In this document: piece by piece, positions 37,978 to 47,156 of the stretch | Position numbering within the stretch: the first letter of the stretch is position 1 | How the letters are laid out: every line of letters starts with the position of its first letter | Source of the DNA: Rossellomorea pakistanensis | Lineage (GTDB): Bacteria > Bacillota > Bacilli > Bacillales > Bacillaceae_B | DNA length: 64,000 bases | NCBI RefSeq assembly: GCF_016908495.1 | Contig: NZ_JAFBDZ010000001.1 | Location: 496,001 to 560,000, forward strand | Reading direction: 5' to 3' | The notes under the pieces: generated by a model | The model's database searches: none | What the model was told of the DNA's origin: nothing | The model's input: only the letters and a program-made list of their open reading frames with translations | Made by a program: the position numbers and the translations under genes

Positions 37978-38015
37978 ATTGGATTATTATACTACCGAGT
38001 GAATTATTATACAAC
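37978..38015 (-). promoter_or_regulatory. argC promoter with two tandem ARG boxes
   Basis: The minus strand has TTGTAT (38014-38009), 17 bases, then TATAAT (37991-37986). Over it lie two similar 18-bp segments spaced 20 bp: AGTGAATTATTATACAAC (37998-38015) and its weaker copy at 37978-37995. The first matches the ArgR/AhrC box TGAATWWWWATTCA with one mismatch. The boxes cover the -35 and -10, the arrangement for arginine repression by AhrC. Confidence 0.72.
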
Positions 38016-38119
38016 CGTTTTTAAATAAAAAATTTATTTTTTCCTTAACAATAGGAAATACCGATTATTCACAATAGCGTTTATACAATTAAATGAATTT
38101 TTATGATATCAAGGAGTGA

Positions 38120-38236
38120 GGGGCAGTCTAAAAATGGATCAGGAACAACACTGTTCGCCATAGATAGAAGATGATCTGGAGACTTTCTTTTATCTATTGA
38201 AGTTATGGTCACTGATCCTTTGAATTAAGACAGCCC
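38120..38236. repeat. MITE-like inverted-repeat element B
   Basis: Imperfect terminal inverted repeats of about 25 bp: the left end is GGGGCAGTCTAAAAATGGATCAG, and the right end, read from the other strand, starts GGGCTGTCTTAATTC and includes the same GGATCAG. It is about 117 bp and non-coding. The end motif GGGC-x-GTCT is shared with element C at 38563. Confidence 0.55.
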
Positions 38237-38296
38237 TTTATTTTTATTAGTAATTTCAACATGATTCGTTTGGGTTCCTTTTTGATTCGTTCCCAC

Positions 38297-38411
38297 ATAT
38301 GCATAAATTTGAAATCTCGTTCATTACCTAGTCATTTTCATGCACAATATTAGATTCTCGTGCATTTCGTCAAAGCTTTCGTGCATAAAATCAAAAAGTT
38401 GTGTATTACCA
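38297..38411. repeat. Degenerate 20-21 bp periodic repeat (core TCGTGCAT)
   Basis: About six units at 20-22 bp spacing, each with a version of TTTCGTGCAT: ATATGCAT, CTCGTTCAT, TTCATGCAC, CTCGTGCAT, TTCGTGCAT and TTGTGTAT. The two central units are the clearest. The period equals two helical turns. No nuclease or cas genes are nearby and units are too diverged for CRISPR. Confidence 0.5.
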
Positions 38412-38562
38412 CACTCAAGATAAGGAAAATGACGAATCTCCTTATGCTTATAGGACCTGGAATGAATAATCGTATGAATTCTAAAAGAAATTCAAAGAAT
38501 AATGATACATTTCATCAAAAGTTACTCTGAAGAACATCACACTGTGAGGAGTAGTTGAAAAT

Positions 38563-38683
38563 GAGGCTGTCCGTAGAGGGGAAACTTCATGAAAATTAAA
38601 AATAGGAGCGTTGATTTATCAATATTTTTAATTTTAAAATCCTCCTTCTAATTATAGGAAAATTGAGTTATCAGACAGCCCCC
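38563..38683. repeat. MITE-like inverted-repeat element C
   Basis: Ends GAGGCTGTCCG and, on the other strand, GGGGGCTGTCTGATAAC. Inside, a perfect 13-bp inverted repeat AAAATTAAAAATA / TATTTTTAATTTT and a flanking AGGAG / CTCCT pair give a long hairpin. The element is about 121 bp with no coding capacity. Its terminal GGCTGTC motif relates it to element B. Confidence 0.6.
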
Positions 38684-38732
38684 ATTGAAAAGAAAACATA
38701 GGTTTCATTTCAATAGTATCAAAATTACAATT

Positions 38733-38762
38733 AAAAAAAGTGTTTACCCATTAGGTAAACAC
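38733..38762 (-). terminator. Terminator of the 38791 gene
   Basis: A perfect 9-bp stem GTGTTTACC / GGTAAACAC (38740-38748 with 38754-38762) and seven T on the minus strand. Confidence 0.85.
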
Positions 38763-38790
38763 GGCTCTTACGAAATATTTTGAATAAAAT

Positions 38791-39408
38791 TTAAGGCTTT
38801 ACTTCCACTTCTTCAACAAGAGTAAAAATAAAACGGTAGATTAAGGTATATGCTTCCTCCATAAGCATTTCTTTATTAAACCCTTCCACATAATTCAATG
38901 TAAAATTCACATCCCATAATCCATCATTCTGATTAAACATTAAACTATACTTTGGTACTTCACCGTTTAAATGCGTCTCTAGAAAATCCTTTAGTGGTGA
39001 CTCATACTTCTTTTGCAGCTTTAAACCTAACAATACGTTGTATGTCATAAAAACATCATCAACTTCTAAAGAGACTCCATCAACACCAGTTAAATCAAAC
39101 CATTCTGATTCTAAATAAACAAATTCCCTTTGGTTTTTATTGAGATATTCCAAAGGTTGTGTTAAAAAAGAAGGGCCTTCCTCTGCAATTAACTCTTCTG
39201 TCTCTTTGTCACTTCGCTCAATATAAGCTTCTTTAAAACGAAGGGAAGAATCCTTCTCTAAAAGAGTGATGTTTCGATTCTCTGGAATCAGTCCATGTCT
39301 ATTGATATAATCTTTTTCTTCTTTAAAAAGGATAAGAGTCAGTTCTTCAACTAAAGGTTGATTCTCAACAGCATTTGTAATATATTCTTCCATTTTTTTT
39401 TGTAGCAT
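38791..39408 (-). CDS. Conserved hypothetical protein
   Basis: A 205-residue acidic soluble protein. I recall similar proteins in Bacillaceae (sometimes mislabelled as branched-chain aminotransferase), but no functional motif is visible and the PLP-binding features of aminotransferases are absent. The notable segments are KEAYIERSDKETEELI, then EYLNKNQREFVYLESEWFDL and SLEVDDVFMTYNVLLGLKL, which look conserved. It is a single gene with its own terminator. Confidence 0.75.
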   Translation of the reverse strand: MLQKKMEEYITNAVENQPLVEELTLILFKEEKDYINRHGLIPENRNITLLEKDSSLRFKEAYIERSDKETEELIAEEGPSFLTQPLEYLNKNQREFVYLESEWFDLTGVDGVSLEVDDVFMTYNVLLGLKLQKKYESPLKDFLETHLNGEVPKYSLMFNQNDGLWDVNFTLNYVEGFNKEMLMEEAYTLIYRFIFTLVEEVEVKP

Positions 39409-39479
39409 ATATATTCATACCTCCAATTTATTTCCTATTTGTTTTTTCTTTATCACGCAGTATATCCTATTTACACAAT

Positions 39480-40235
39480 TTACATTTCAATGTCTAAGTA
39501 TACTGGACAATGATCACTGCCTAGTATCTCGCAATGGATTTGTGAATCGATTACTAGTTCTACTATTCTCTTTGATACAATAAAATAATCAATTCTCCAG
39601 CCAATATTTCTTTCTCTTACTTTACTCATATACGACCACCATGTATAAACATCCTCTTTTTCAGGATAAAGAGAGCGATAGGAATCCACAAATCCACTTT
39701 CGAGTAACCGAGTCATTTTTCCCCGCTCTTCATCAGTAAATCCAGAATTACCACGATTAGATTTAGAGTTCTTTAGATCCATTTCATTGTGGGCAACATT
39801 AAGATCTCCGCAATAGATAACTGGTTTATCGGAATCTAACTCCTGAAGGTAGCTTCTTACTTCGTCTTCCCACTCTAGCCTATAATCAATTCTGGATAAG
39901 TCCCGTTTGGAGTTGGGAGTGTATACATTCACTAAAAAGAATTTTTCATATTCTAGAGTAATCACTCTGCCTTCTGGCTCGGATTCCTTCTTTCCAATAC
40001 CATAGCTAACAGATAGCGGTTTTTCTTTTGTGAAAACCGCTGTTCCCGAATAGCCTTTTTTCTCAGCATAATTCCAGAATTGATAATAGTCCTTCAATTC
40101 TAAATTAATTTGGCCTTCTTGTAATTTTGTTTCTTGAAGACAAAAGATATCTGCCTCTACATTATTAAAATAGTCTAAAAACCCTTTTCGTACACATGCT
40201 CTCAATCCATTTACATTCCAAGATACAAGTTTCAT
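39480..40235 (-). CDS. exoA: Exodeoxyribonuclease III / AP endonuclease
   Basis: A base-excision-repair nuclease of the xthA/ExoA family (251 residues). Catalytic motifs in order are SWNVNGLRA (N7), LQETKL (metal Glu), YCGDLNVAHNE (Asp/Asn), RIDYFIVSK and the C-terminal LGSDHCPVYLDI (catalytic Asp-His). The length equals that of B. subtilis ExoA. It has a single-gene layout upstream of the hypothetical protein at 38791. Confidence 0.95.
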   Translation of the reverse strand: MKLVSWNVNGLRACVRKGFLDYFNNVEADIFCLQETKLQEGQINLELKDYYQFWNYAEKKGYSGTAVFTKEKPLSVSYGIGKKESEPEGRVITLEYEKFFLVNVYTPNSKRDLSRIDYRLEWEDEVRSYLQELDSDKPVIYCGDLNVAHNEMDLKNSKSNRGNSGFTDEERGKMTRLLESGFVDSYRSLYPEKEDVYTWWSYMSKVRERNIGWRIDYFIVSKRIVELVIDSQIHCEILGSDHCPVYLDIEM

Positions 40236-40324
40236 AAATCGTTTCTACTCCCTATGTTTGTTCTTATATTTATCCATTGACTACTATACTTTAATTAAGC
40301 CGTTTAGCCTACTGATTGTAATTA

Positions 40325-40364
40325 AAAAACGAAAAACACGCACCATAAAAAGTGCATGTTTTTC
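40325..40364 (-). terminator. Terminator of the DEAD-box helicase gene
   Basis: Arms GAAAAACACGCAC / GTGCATGTTTTTC (40331-40343 with 40352-40364, one mismatch) are followed on the minus strand by GTTTTTTAAT. Confidence 0.75.
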
Positions 40365-40373
40365 ATTTTCTAT

Positions 40374-41882
40374 TTACTTTTGTCTGTTACGATTCCCGCC
40401 TTTGTTTCTCCCCGAACCGCTCTTTTTACTATTACTTTTCATTCTAGATTTAAATGCTCCCTTTGAATCCGTCCTTTTCCCATTTTTTGATCTTGATTTC
40501 ATTCCACTATCCATGGATTTTCTTTTCTTATTCTTTTGACCATTCTCCCTAGACTTTCGATTTTCAGATTTACGAGTCGTGCCTCGTTCTTTCTTTGATT
40601 CATCATTTGATTTCCAATTCCGTTTTTGCTCTGTACTTTTATTATTACGATTTCTACGTCCACCCGAATCGCCTGTGGTTTTGGGCTTGCTCTTCTTATG
40701 GCTGTTCTTTCTCTTAGATGATTGAGATTTACCTGATGACGATTTTGATTTTCCTTGATCTTTTTTGGCATTTCCTAAATTCTGTTTAGAAATTCGAATT
40801 TTTAACTCTTTTTCGATTAGATCCAGTGTTGGACGTTCTCGAGAAGAATAGAGAGTAATGGCAAGCCCTTTTGTTCCCGCTCTTCCTGTACGCCCGATAC
40901 GATGAATATAGCTTTCGGCATCCTGAGGAATATCATAGTTAAATACATGTGTCACTCCATCTACGTCTAAACCTCTCGCTGCAACATCAGTCGCGATTAA
41001 GACCTGTACCTCCGCTTCTCTGAATCGTTGCATTGCCTTTTCACGTTTGGCCTGAGACAAGTCACCGTGTATTTCATCACACGATATCCTATTTCTACTT
41101 AATACTTCATAAAGCTTGCTCACTCTTCTTTTCGTACGGCAAAAAACGACCGCCAGATAAGGACGATGTGTTTCAATTAAATCAATAAGTGTTGCTTGTT
41201 TAGAACGATCATCTGAATAAATGGCCATTTGCTTAACGGTTTGAGCAGGTCCTTGTGTTTTTTCCACCTGAATATATTCAGGGTTGTGCATATGCTTTTT
41301 CGCAAGCGTCTTAATCTCTTCAGGCATCGTAGCCGAGAAGAGCATCGTTTGGCGACTGCGGGGAGTTTGTTTCATTATTTCTTCTACTTCATTTAAAAAA
41401 CCAATATGGAGCATTTGATCCGCTTCGTCAAGAACAAGATGGGATAGTTTAGATAAATCTACAGTTCCTCTTCCAATATGATCTAAAAGTCGTCCAGGTG
41501 TCCCAACAACGATTTGAACATTCTTCTTTAATTTTTTTAACTGTTTTTCTACATCTTGACCACCGTAAACGGCTAAAACATCAAGGTCTGAACGATGATC
41601 AATCATTTTCTCTATTTCATCTGTAATTTGTAATGCTAGTTCTCTTGTTGGTGTAATTATGAGGGCTTGAACATATGCTTCTTTTGGTTTTATTTTTTCC
41701 AGAATTGGTAAGACAAATCCCAGAGTCTTCCCGGTTCCTGTTTGAGCTTGAGCAATAATATTCTTACCTTCTATGATAGATGGTATAGCTTTACTTTGAA
41801 CTGGGGTCGGTTTTACTACACCATATTCTTGTAAAATTTTTATGCTTGATTCCGAAATTCCTAAAGATAAAAAGTCATGCAA
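40374..41882 (-). CDS. DEAD-box ATP-dependent RNA helicase
   Basis: A 502-residue RNA helicase. Motifs in order are the Q-motif region [20 protein letters not shown], Ia [38 protein letters not shown] and [12 protein letters not shown]. After about residue 365 comes a roughly 135-residue tail of almost only K, R, S, N and G, a disordered RNA-binding extension. It is most like the Csh/DeaD helicases of Bacillus that aid RNA folding or ribosome assembly in the cold; the exact paralogue is not clear. Confidence 0.93.
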   Translation of the reverse strand: MHDFLSLGISESSIKILQEYGVVKPTPVQSKAIPSIIEGKNIIAQAQTGTGKTLGFVLPILEKIKPKEAYVQALIITPTRELALQITDEIEKMIDHRSDLDVLAVYGGQDVEKQLKKLKKNVQIVVGTPGRLLDHIGRGTVDLSKLSHLVLDEADQMLHIGFLNEVEEIMKQTPRSRQTMLFSATMPEEIKTLAKKHMHNPEYIQVEKTQGPAQTVKQMAIYSDDRSKQATLIDLIETHRPYLAVVFCRTKRRVSKLYEVLSRNRISCDEIHGDLSQAKREKAMQRFREAEVQVLIATDVAARGLDVDGVTHVFNYDIPQDAESYIHRIGRTGRAGTKGLAITLYSSRERPTLDLIEKELKIRISKQNLGNAKKDQGKSKSSSGKSQSSKRKNSHKKSKPKTTGDSGGRRNRNNKSTEQKRNWKSNDESKKERGTTRKSENRKSRENGQKNKKRKSMDSGMKSRSKNGKRTDSKGAFKSRMKSNSKKSGSGRNKGGNRNRQK

Positions 41883-42061
41883 AATATTTCCCTACTTCCT
41901 TTTACATGTAACTCTGGTCGAATTACTTGATCATATTAATTTTAAATCCTTAATGATTATCGCACTCGTTAGTCCAATTAGAAAGTATTTATTGCATTTT
42001 TTGTGGTTTCATTTATTTTTAACGGTTCCGCTTCAAATTTTACGATTAATAATTTTCTTAT

Positions 42062-43141
42062 TCATCTTTTTACTTTCCCAATATCCGAAATCTTAATGGT
42101 AGATTTCACATCAATACTTAAATTTTTATATGTTTCATTCCAGTTGATTTTTTTCCAATCTTCAAATGTACTATCATTTCGAACATATTGACCAAATCCT
42201 ATAGGGTCAGTATGGTTTTCTTGAAGAAGTTCTATTAAGGTATTTAGCTTTTCATTTAGATAATCTGACATTTCTTTTTCTAATTCTTTTATTTGCTTTT
42301 TATCAGTTAAATCCTTTTTTCCATCATACTCTTGAATTTGGCCATGAACATGGACATCCACTTTTAAACTACTCTTATTTTTAACTTGTATATCTCGTTT
42401 GCTCTTAAAATAAGAGAGCATAATTTTTTCACCAGAATCTAATTCAAAATACAAATTTCCATTTTTAATACTTTTTCTCAAGATAAACAGAAGCTGAACA
42501 TTTTGCCCCTTAATTCGTGTTATACTTCGATCATCATCAAAAATTGAATATCCATCTAATGTTATTTCATTATCTAATGTTTTGAATACAGGGAGGATAG
42601 GATCTATTCCATCATCATAATAATCTCTTGTAAATTCATAGAGGTTAATGCTTGGCGTTGAATTTTGCATTTGAGCCTTGTCAAGTAAGGAGAATATATA
42701 GAATACATTATCGGGCTCATCTATCAACTTCTTATTCAGGATTTCATTTCCCGTACTACTAGCTACTGCTAAATAAATTCTTGAGCCAATACTAGGGTCC
42801 CTGAGCAACGACTCTACAATATTATATATACCCTTTTTAGCAACTTCTTCACCAAAGAGAGCTAACCTGGCTTGCCCGCTTACTAAATTGAAATTCGTTT
42901 TTTGCATCAGTTTCATCTTGGCTTCTTTACTTGATTTTGCATTTGTTGCGATCACTTTAGCATGATATTCACTCGTTTTTTCTGATGTTTTCGGAAATGA
43001 AACCGTAATGAAGTATTGATCTTCTTGATCAGATAAATCATAGGATACACCATTGATTAACCCAAGTTCATCTACAATTTTTTTTTCAGTACATGCGGTT
43101 AAGAGAGAAGTTATGATCATCAAAAAGAGTAATCTTTTCAT
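42062..43141 (-). CDS. Spore germination lipoprotein, GerC family (second operon)
   Basis: A 359-residue Ger(x)C lipoprotein. The signal peptide ends in the lipobox LLTAC with Cys17. Conserved family segments are VSGQARLALFGEEVAKKGI, RDPSIGSRIYLAVA and the C-terminal TDPIGFGQYVRNDSTFEDWKK. It is last in the second germinant receptor operon, one base after the GerB stop. GGAGG lies 7 bases before the ATG. Confidence 0.94.
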   Translation of the reverse strand: MKRLLFLMIITSLLTACTEKKIVDELGLINGVSYDLSDQEDQYFITVSFPKTSEKTSEYHAKVIATNAKSSKEAKMKLMQKTNFNLVSGQARLALFGEEVAKKGIYNIVESLLRDPSIGSRIYLAVASSTGNEILNKKLIDEPDNVFYIFSLLDKAQMQNSTPSINLYEFTRDYYDDGIDPILPVFKTLDNEITLDGYSIFDDDRSITRIKGQNVQLLFILRKSIKNGNLYFELDSGEKIMLSYFKSKRDIQVKNKSSLKVDVHVHGQIQEYDGKKDLTDKKQIKELEKEMSDYLNEKLNTLIELLQENHTDPIGFGQYVRNDSTFEDWKKINWNETYKNLSIDVKSTIKISDIGKVKR

Positions 43142-43142
43142 C

Positions 43143-44213
43143 CTAATTCCTCCAGCCTATTATCGCGATACATCCTAATGCTGATAGAGGCAATCCAAAT
43201 GCCAGACATGTTTCAATATAACCTAAATATTTTAACCAGAGGTCGACTTCACTCATCACAGAAGCTGACAGACTAATAAGAAATGTAATACCTATCATAG
43301 CAAAAGTTACCACCTCATCTCTTAAAGACGGTAAGATTCTATTCATGCAAGTAACAGACGCCCAATAATACATTACTATTGTGATGAGGACCTTCATTGC
43401 AAATAAAGTAAAAATTAAGTTTTCTATTCTCTCAACAAATGGGAATTTGGTATACTCTAATAAAGTTAATACTGGATATAAATCATTGGATACTTGTTTA
43501 TAGCTAAAAAAACCAAAGCTAACAAAACAAACACTTCCATAAACCAATGTGGTCAAGAGATTTCCATATACTACATATCTCATCCACTTCTTACTTGCTT
43601 CAACAAATGGAATCAATAATAGTACAAGTTCATACCCTAAAAATGAAAAAAAGATGTCCAAGTTACCAATTATAAAGTCATTTCCATCTTTAAAAATAAA
43701 AGTTGTCATTCTTAGAAATCTAAATTCTTTTAGATGGAAAAATAGTAACAGGGTCGTCCCTATCGTTAGATAAAAAAAGATGACCGTCGCTTTTCCGATA
43801 TGATATATACCACCCTTTACTAACATAAAGGTAAGTAACAATAGCATAAACGTAAAAATATATGTAGAAACGGTTGGAAAGTACAGCATTTTAAGCAATA
43901 AAATAAATTTATTCGTTACAAAAATGCCAAAAATCCCCCATTGAAAAGCTAATAATGCATATAAGGGGTAGATCAATATCTTAGGCAGGACCGATTCATA
44001 AAGTTGAAATAGATCCTTCCCGTTTGCTAATTTAACAACGAATGCAATTAGACTAATATTGATAATGGCAATGATTGAAAGGATAAAGATCCCAATCCAA
44101 CCATTTGTTCCATAAGTGTTAGCCAGTTTGTTAGGTAAGCTAAATAGCCCAACACCTGATTGAATCATATAAATTAATATAATTATTTGGAATGGGTGAA
44201 GCCTCTCCTTCAT
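43143..44213 (-). CDS. Spore germination protein, GerB family (second operon)
   Basis: An integral membrane subunit of a germinant receptor with ten helices. The N-terminus is LHPFQIIILIYMIQSGVGLFSLPNKLANTYGTNGWIG. I prefer the ATG at 44213, six bases after AGGTGA; a GTG at 44222 immediately after the GerA stop is the alternative. It shares the fold of the first operon's B subunit but is clearly diverged, so the two receptors probably answer different nutrients. Confidence 0.92.
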   Translation of the reverse strand: MKERLHPFQIIILIYMIQSGVGLFSLPNKLANTYGTNGWIGIFILSIIAIINISLIAFVVKLANGKDLFQLYESVLPKILIYPLYALLAFQWGIFGIFVTNKFILLLKMLYFPTVSTYIFTFMLLLLTFMLVKGGIYHIGKATVIFFYLTIGTTLLLFFHLKEFRFLRMTTFIFKDGNDFIIGNLDIFFSFLGYELVLLLIPFVEASKKWMRYVVYGNLLTTLVYGSVCFVSFGFFSYKQVSNDLYPVLTLLEYTKFPFVERIENLIFTLFAMKVLITIVMYYWASVTCMNRILPSLRDEVVTFAMIGITFLISLSASVMSEVDLWLKYLGYIETCLAFGLPLSALGCIAIIGWRN

Positions 44214-44222
44214 TAGTTTCAC

Positions 44223-45713
44223 CTAATTTTTCATTTTATTTTTTCTTACATTAATGGTTAACGTATTATGAGGTCTTCCTTTAACCCAAGCAAAAGGAGC
44301 TCGAATAATAGAATTCTTTAAATCATTTGGATATGTCGGGGATAAAGGAAAAAAATATGGAGTTTTTAAATTCGTTAACCCAGTAAGATGGATGACTAGA
44401 ATTGATACCCCGAATATCAGTCCAATATTCCCCCACAATCCTGCCAAAATGATAAAGCCAAAACGAACAATCCGTAATGAAGCACTCATTATGTAGCTAG
44501 GAATAACGAAAGAAGAGATAGCTGAAACAGCAACAGCTATAATAAGAATATTGCTTGTAATACCTGCCTCTACTGACGCTTGTCCGATTACAATTCCTCC
44601 AACAATCCCAATGGTTTGACCAATTTTGGTTGGAAGTCTAGCACCTGCTTCCCTTAAAAGCTCAATGGTAAATTCCATAAGTAACGCTTCTATTAAAGGC
44701 GGGAACGGGACTTTAGACCTGGATTCTATAAGATTATTTAATAACGCTTCAGGAATCATTTCATAATGATATGTTGTAACAGAGACATAATACGCAGTAA
44801 AACTAACTGTAATAAATAAGGCAACTAGACGTAGTAATCTGATTGCCGTTCCAATCATCCACCTCTGGCTTAAATCGTCAATAGATTGAAAAAAATCAAA
44901 GAAGTTTGTTGGTGTGCAAAAAGCATAAGGGCTTTGATCCATTAGACCTACTATTTTCCCATCAAATAGCTTATTGGCGACTACATCTGGCCGCTCACTT
45001 GAGTAAAACTGAGGAAATGGAGAATTAGGAAATTCATCTATTAATTGAACAAGCATATTTAAATCGTTCACAGCGTTAATTTCAATAGCTTCAATTCTTT
45101 CCATAAGATGCTTAATTAACACTGGATTGGCGATTTCTTCTAAATACAAAATATATACTTCAGTTTTAGAGATTTCACCAACAGATAAGTTTATGCATTT
45201 TAGATGTGAACTTTTTACTTTTTTCCTAATAAGTGAGAGGTTTGTAGTAGCGGATTCAACAAACGAATCATGAGGACCATTTATCACCGTTTCTGTTTCA
45301 GACTGATTGATTGCTCTCCCCTCTGAACTACTCGCATCCACTATTATCGTTTCTCCCTGAAAGAAAAGGATGACTTTCCCTTGGAGAATCGATTTAACCA
45401 CTACTTTACTGTCGTCTGAACGTATGTAATTCGAACTGCTTAATAGTTCTCGCAGAGCGTCTATATTTTGATTAAGTTTTGATAGAATTTCCCACTCTAG
45501 TTTTTGTAGATCTATGAGATGCTCAAAATAAACTATGGATAAATCTAAAGAGGGATAAGAGCGTTCAGTTAAATCTGAACACTCTGAAAATTGACCAATG
45601 ATATGTTCATAACTAGGAAAAACACTTTTCTCATTATGAACTGGCTTTTCCTTAGTTGACTGGATTGTATCCTCATCTGTGTCATCTTTAAGAAACCATT
45701 GTTTCAGATTCAA
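44223..45713 (-). CDS. Spore germination protein, GerA family (second operon)
   Basis: A 496-residue A subunit. The conserved membrane segment FPPLIEALLMEFTIELLREAGARLPTKIGQTIGIVGGIVIGQ is near residue 335, and the N-terminal domain has VINGPHDSFVESATTNLSLIRKKV. The TTG start follows GAGGTGG by 6 bases. It is first gene of the ABC-order operon, which reads toward the DEAD-box helicase gene. It is transcribed divergently from the full-length DUF2935 gene. Confidence 0.94.
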   Translation of the reverse strand: MNLKQWFLKDDTDEDTIQSTKEKPVHNEKSVFPSYEHIIGQFSECSDLTERSYPSLDLSIVYFEHLIDLQKLEWEILSKLNQNIDALRELLSSSNYIRSDDSKVVVKSILQGKVILFFQGETIIVDASSSEGRAINQSETETVINGPHDSFVESATTNLSLIRKKVKSSHLKCINLSVGEISKTEVYILYLEEIANPVLIKHLMERIEAIEINAVNDLNMLVQLIDEFPNSPFPQFYSSERPDVVANKLFDGKIVGLMDQSPYAFCTPTNFFDFFQSIDDLSQRWMIGTAIRLLRLVALFITVSFTAYYVSVTTYHYEMIPEALLNNLIESRSKVPFPPLIEALLMEFTIELLREAGARLPTKIGQTIGIVGGIVIGQASVEAGITSNILIIAVAVSAISSFVIPSYIMSASLRIVRFGFIILAGLWGNIGLIFGVSILVIHLTGLTNLKTPYFFPLSPTYPNDLKNSIIRAPFAWVKGRPHNTLTINVRKNKMKN

Positions 45714-45899
45714 ATTGTACCACCTCGGAGCTATTCATTCCTTTTATGACAATTATTATCTACGAAAACAAGCAACTTATCCTTCCTATTAAACAAAGAC
45801 GTCAAAGAGGCGAACATCCTTAGTAATCTAAAAGAAATGACATTGTTAAAACCTTTTTTTCATAGGCTATATTACAGAGAACTTAAGGAGGGGTTGAAA

Positions 45900-46724
45900 T
45901 TGGGTTATGAAAAGATTTCTGTGCATGAGGAGCATAGTTTTTGGTTAGAAATATTAGAGGACCATGCCTATTTTATAAGGGATTTTTTATCTTCTAACGA
46001 ATCGAAATGGGTGGAAACTGCCAAAGTGTATATTACAGCTTTTGCAAATTTAAGGAGGGAGTTAAGCAATATTGGAATAGATACCGATGTGAATTCACAA
46101 GAAATGATCCAGTTTTCCCAACGCGCATTTCAAATTGCTAATCGATATTACCATTTTGAAGGTCAGCTTCAGAGACTACGGATCGAAAATAAAATCAATC
46201 TAAATTTAACACCTTCCTACTTAAATGGTACATTAAATGAGAATCAAGAGTATTTGAGGATCCTTTCCTATTACATAAATGGGCAAATCCCTCCAAGATT
46301 ACCATTAGTCGATTTAATGGATTTATGGCTTGAAGATCAAGTGGGACATGCAGCATTATTAATTCGGAGTATAGATGGGGTTGAAATCCCACTTATTCAA
46401 AAAGCTACTCATTATAAAGAACTTTTCAGTGCATTTATTTTACAGAATGAAGCCATCAAAGGGTTCTTACGATTTATGCCAAAAAACTTTCGTGGTCAGA
46501 TACATTTCGCTAAGGAAGTTGCCATTGCTGTTACAGGTTTTACACAACTTGTGCAGGAAACCGTATCATTATATATTGAAGATGAAGTTTTTAATCAAGC
46601 CACATTAAGGTTTCTAGAACATCATTTTCCAGAAGCATGCTATTTTCTAAAAAAATTATCTTACTATGCACAGGATATTGACTATCCCCCTTGTAGTCTT
46701 TCAAAGCCATCATTTCGCAAATAA
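45900..46724 (+). CDS. DUF2935 domain protein (full length, two repeats)
   Basis: A 274-residue helical protein with two copies of the family's helix-pair motif: HSFWLEILEDHAYFIRDFL near the N-terminus and LMDLWLEDQVGHAALLI past the middle. Each has an acidic/His pattern that could bind a di-metal centre. I place the start at the TTG at 45900, since AAGGAGGGG lies inside the longer ATG-started frame (45837) and 8 bases before this TTG. The function is unknown. It is divergent from the second ger operon and related to the half-size gene at 21112. Confidence 0.8.
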   Translation: MGYEKISVHEEHSFWLEILEDHAYFIRDFLSSNESKWVETAKVYITAFANLRRELSNIGIDTDVNSQEMIQFSQRAFQIANRYYHFEGQLQRLRIENKINLNLTPSYLNGTLNENQEYLRILSYYINGQIPPRLPLVDLMDLWLEDQVGHAALLIRSIDGVEIPLIQKATHYKELFSAFILQNEAIKGFLRFMPKNFRGQIHFAKEVAIAVTGFTQLVQETVSLYIEDEVFNQATLRFLEHHFPEACYFLKKLSYYAQDIDYPPCSLSKPSFRK

Positions 46725-46751
46725 TAAGCAATGTACACAAATAATGATAAG

Positions 46752-47156
46752 CTATAGATAGAGAATAAACACAACCGTTCCTTTAATGACTTGATTCCCT
46801 TCCTGGTTTACTGCTAATACTTCAAAATATAACATTTTTTCATGAATCTCTAATAGTTTTGCCTTTAAGCTAATAACATCATTTAAAAAAACCATTCCCT
46901 TAAATCGGATTGAGTAGTCTTGAATAAATCCTTTTTCATAAAATGGCGTAAACAGTTTTGCCAAATGACCCATTGTCCACATCCCATGAGCAATAATTCC
47001 TGGTAAAGCAGCGTTTTGAGCTGCTTCTTCACTCAAATGGATTGGATTAAAATCACCAGACACTTTCGCATATTTAATTAAGTCAAGTTTGGTAACGGGG
47101 GGTAAGTGTACATCTTCCAGCTTTTCTCCTTCACTCAGTTCTGTGAGATTTTTCAT
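46752..47156 (-). CDS. MaoC-like hydratase (hotdog), second half gene
   Basis: A 134-residue hotdog protein with the (R)-specific hydratase-2 motif: YAKVSGDFNPIHLSEEAAQNA, with catalytic Asp and His, followed by GIIAHGMWTMG. It probably hydrates or dehydrates a 2-enoyl/(R)-3-hydroxyacyl thioester together with its partner. It overlaps the partner gene by 26 bases, indicating coupled translation and a heterodimer like mycobacterial HadAB. There is no thiolase, reductase or PHA gene around it. Confidence 0.88.
   Translation of the reverse strand: MKNLTELSEGEKLEDVHLPPVTKLDLIKYAKVSGDFNPIHLSEEAAQNAALPGIIAHGMWTMGHLAKLFTPFYEKGFIQDYSIRFKGMVFLNDVISLKAKLLEIHEKMLYFEVLAVNQEGNQVIKGTVVFILYL

Noticed and set aside
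38297-38411. Possible CRISPR array from the 20-22 bp periodic repeats
   Set aside because: Units are degenerate, there are no distinct repeat/spacer blocks of normal length, and no cas genes are present.
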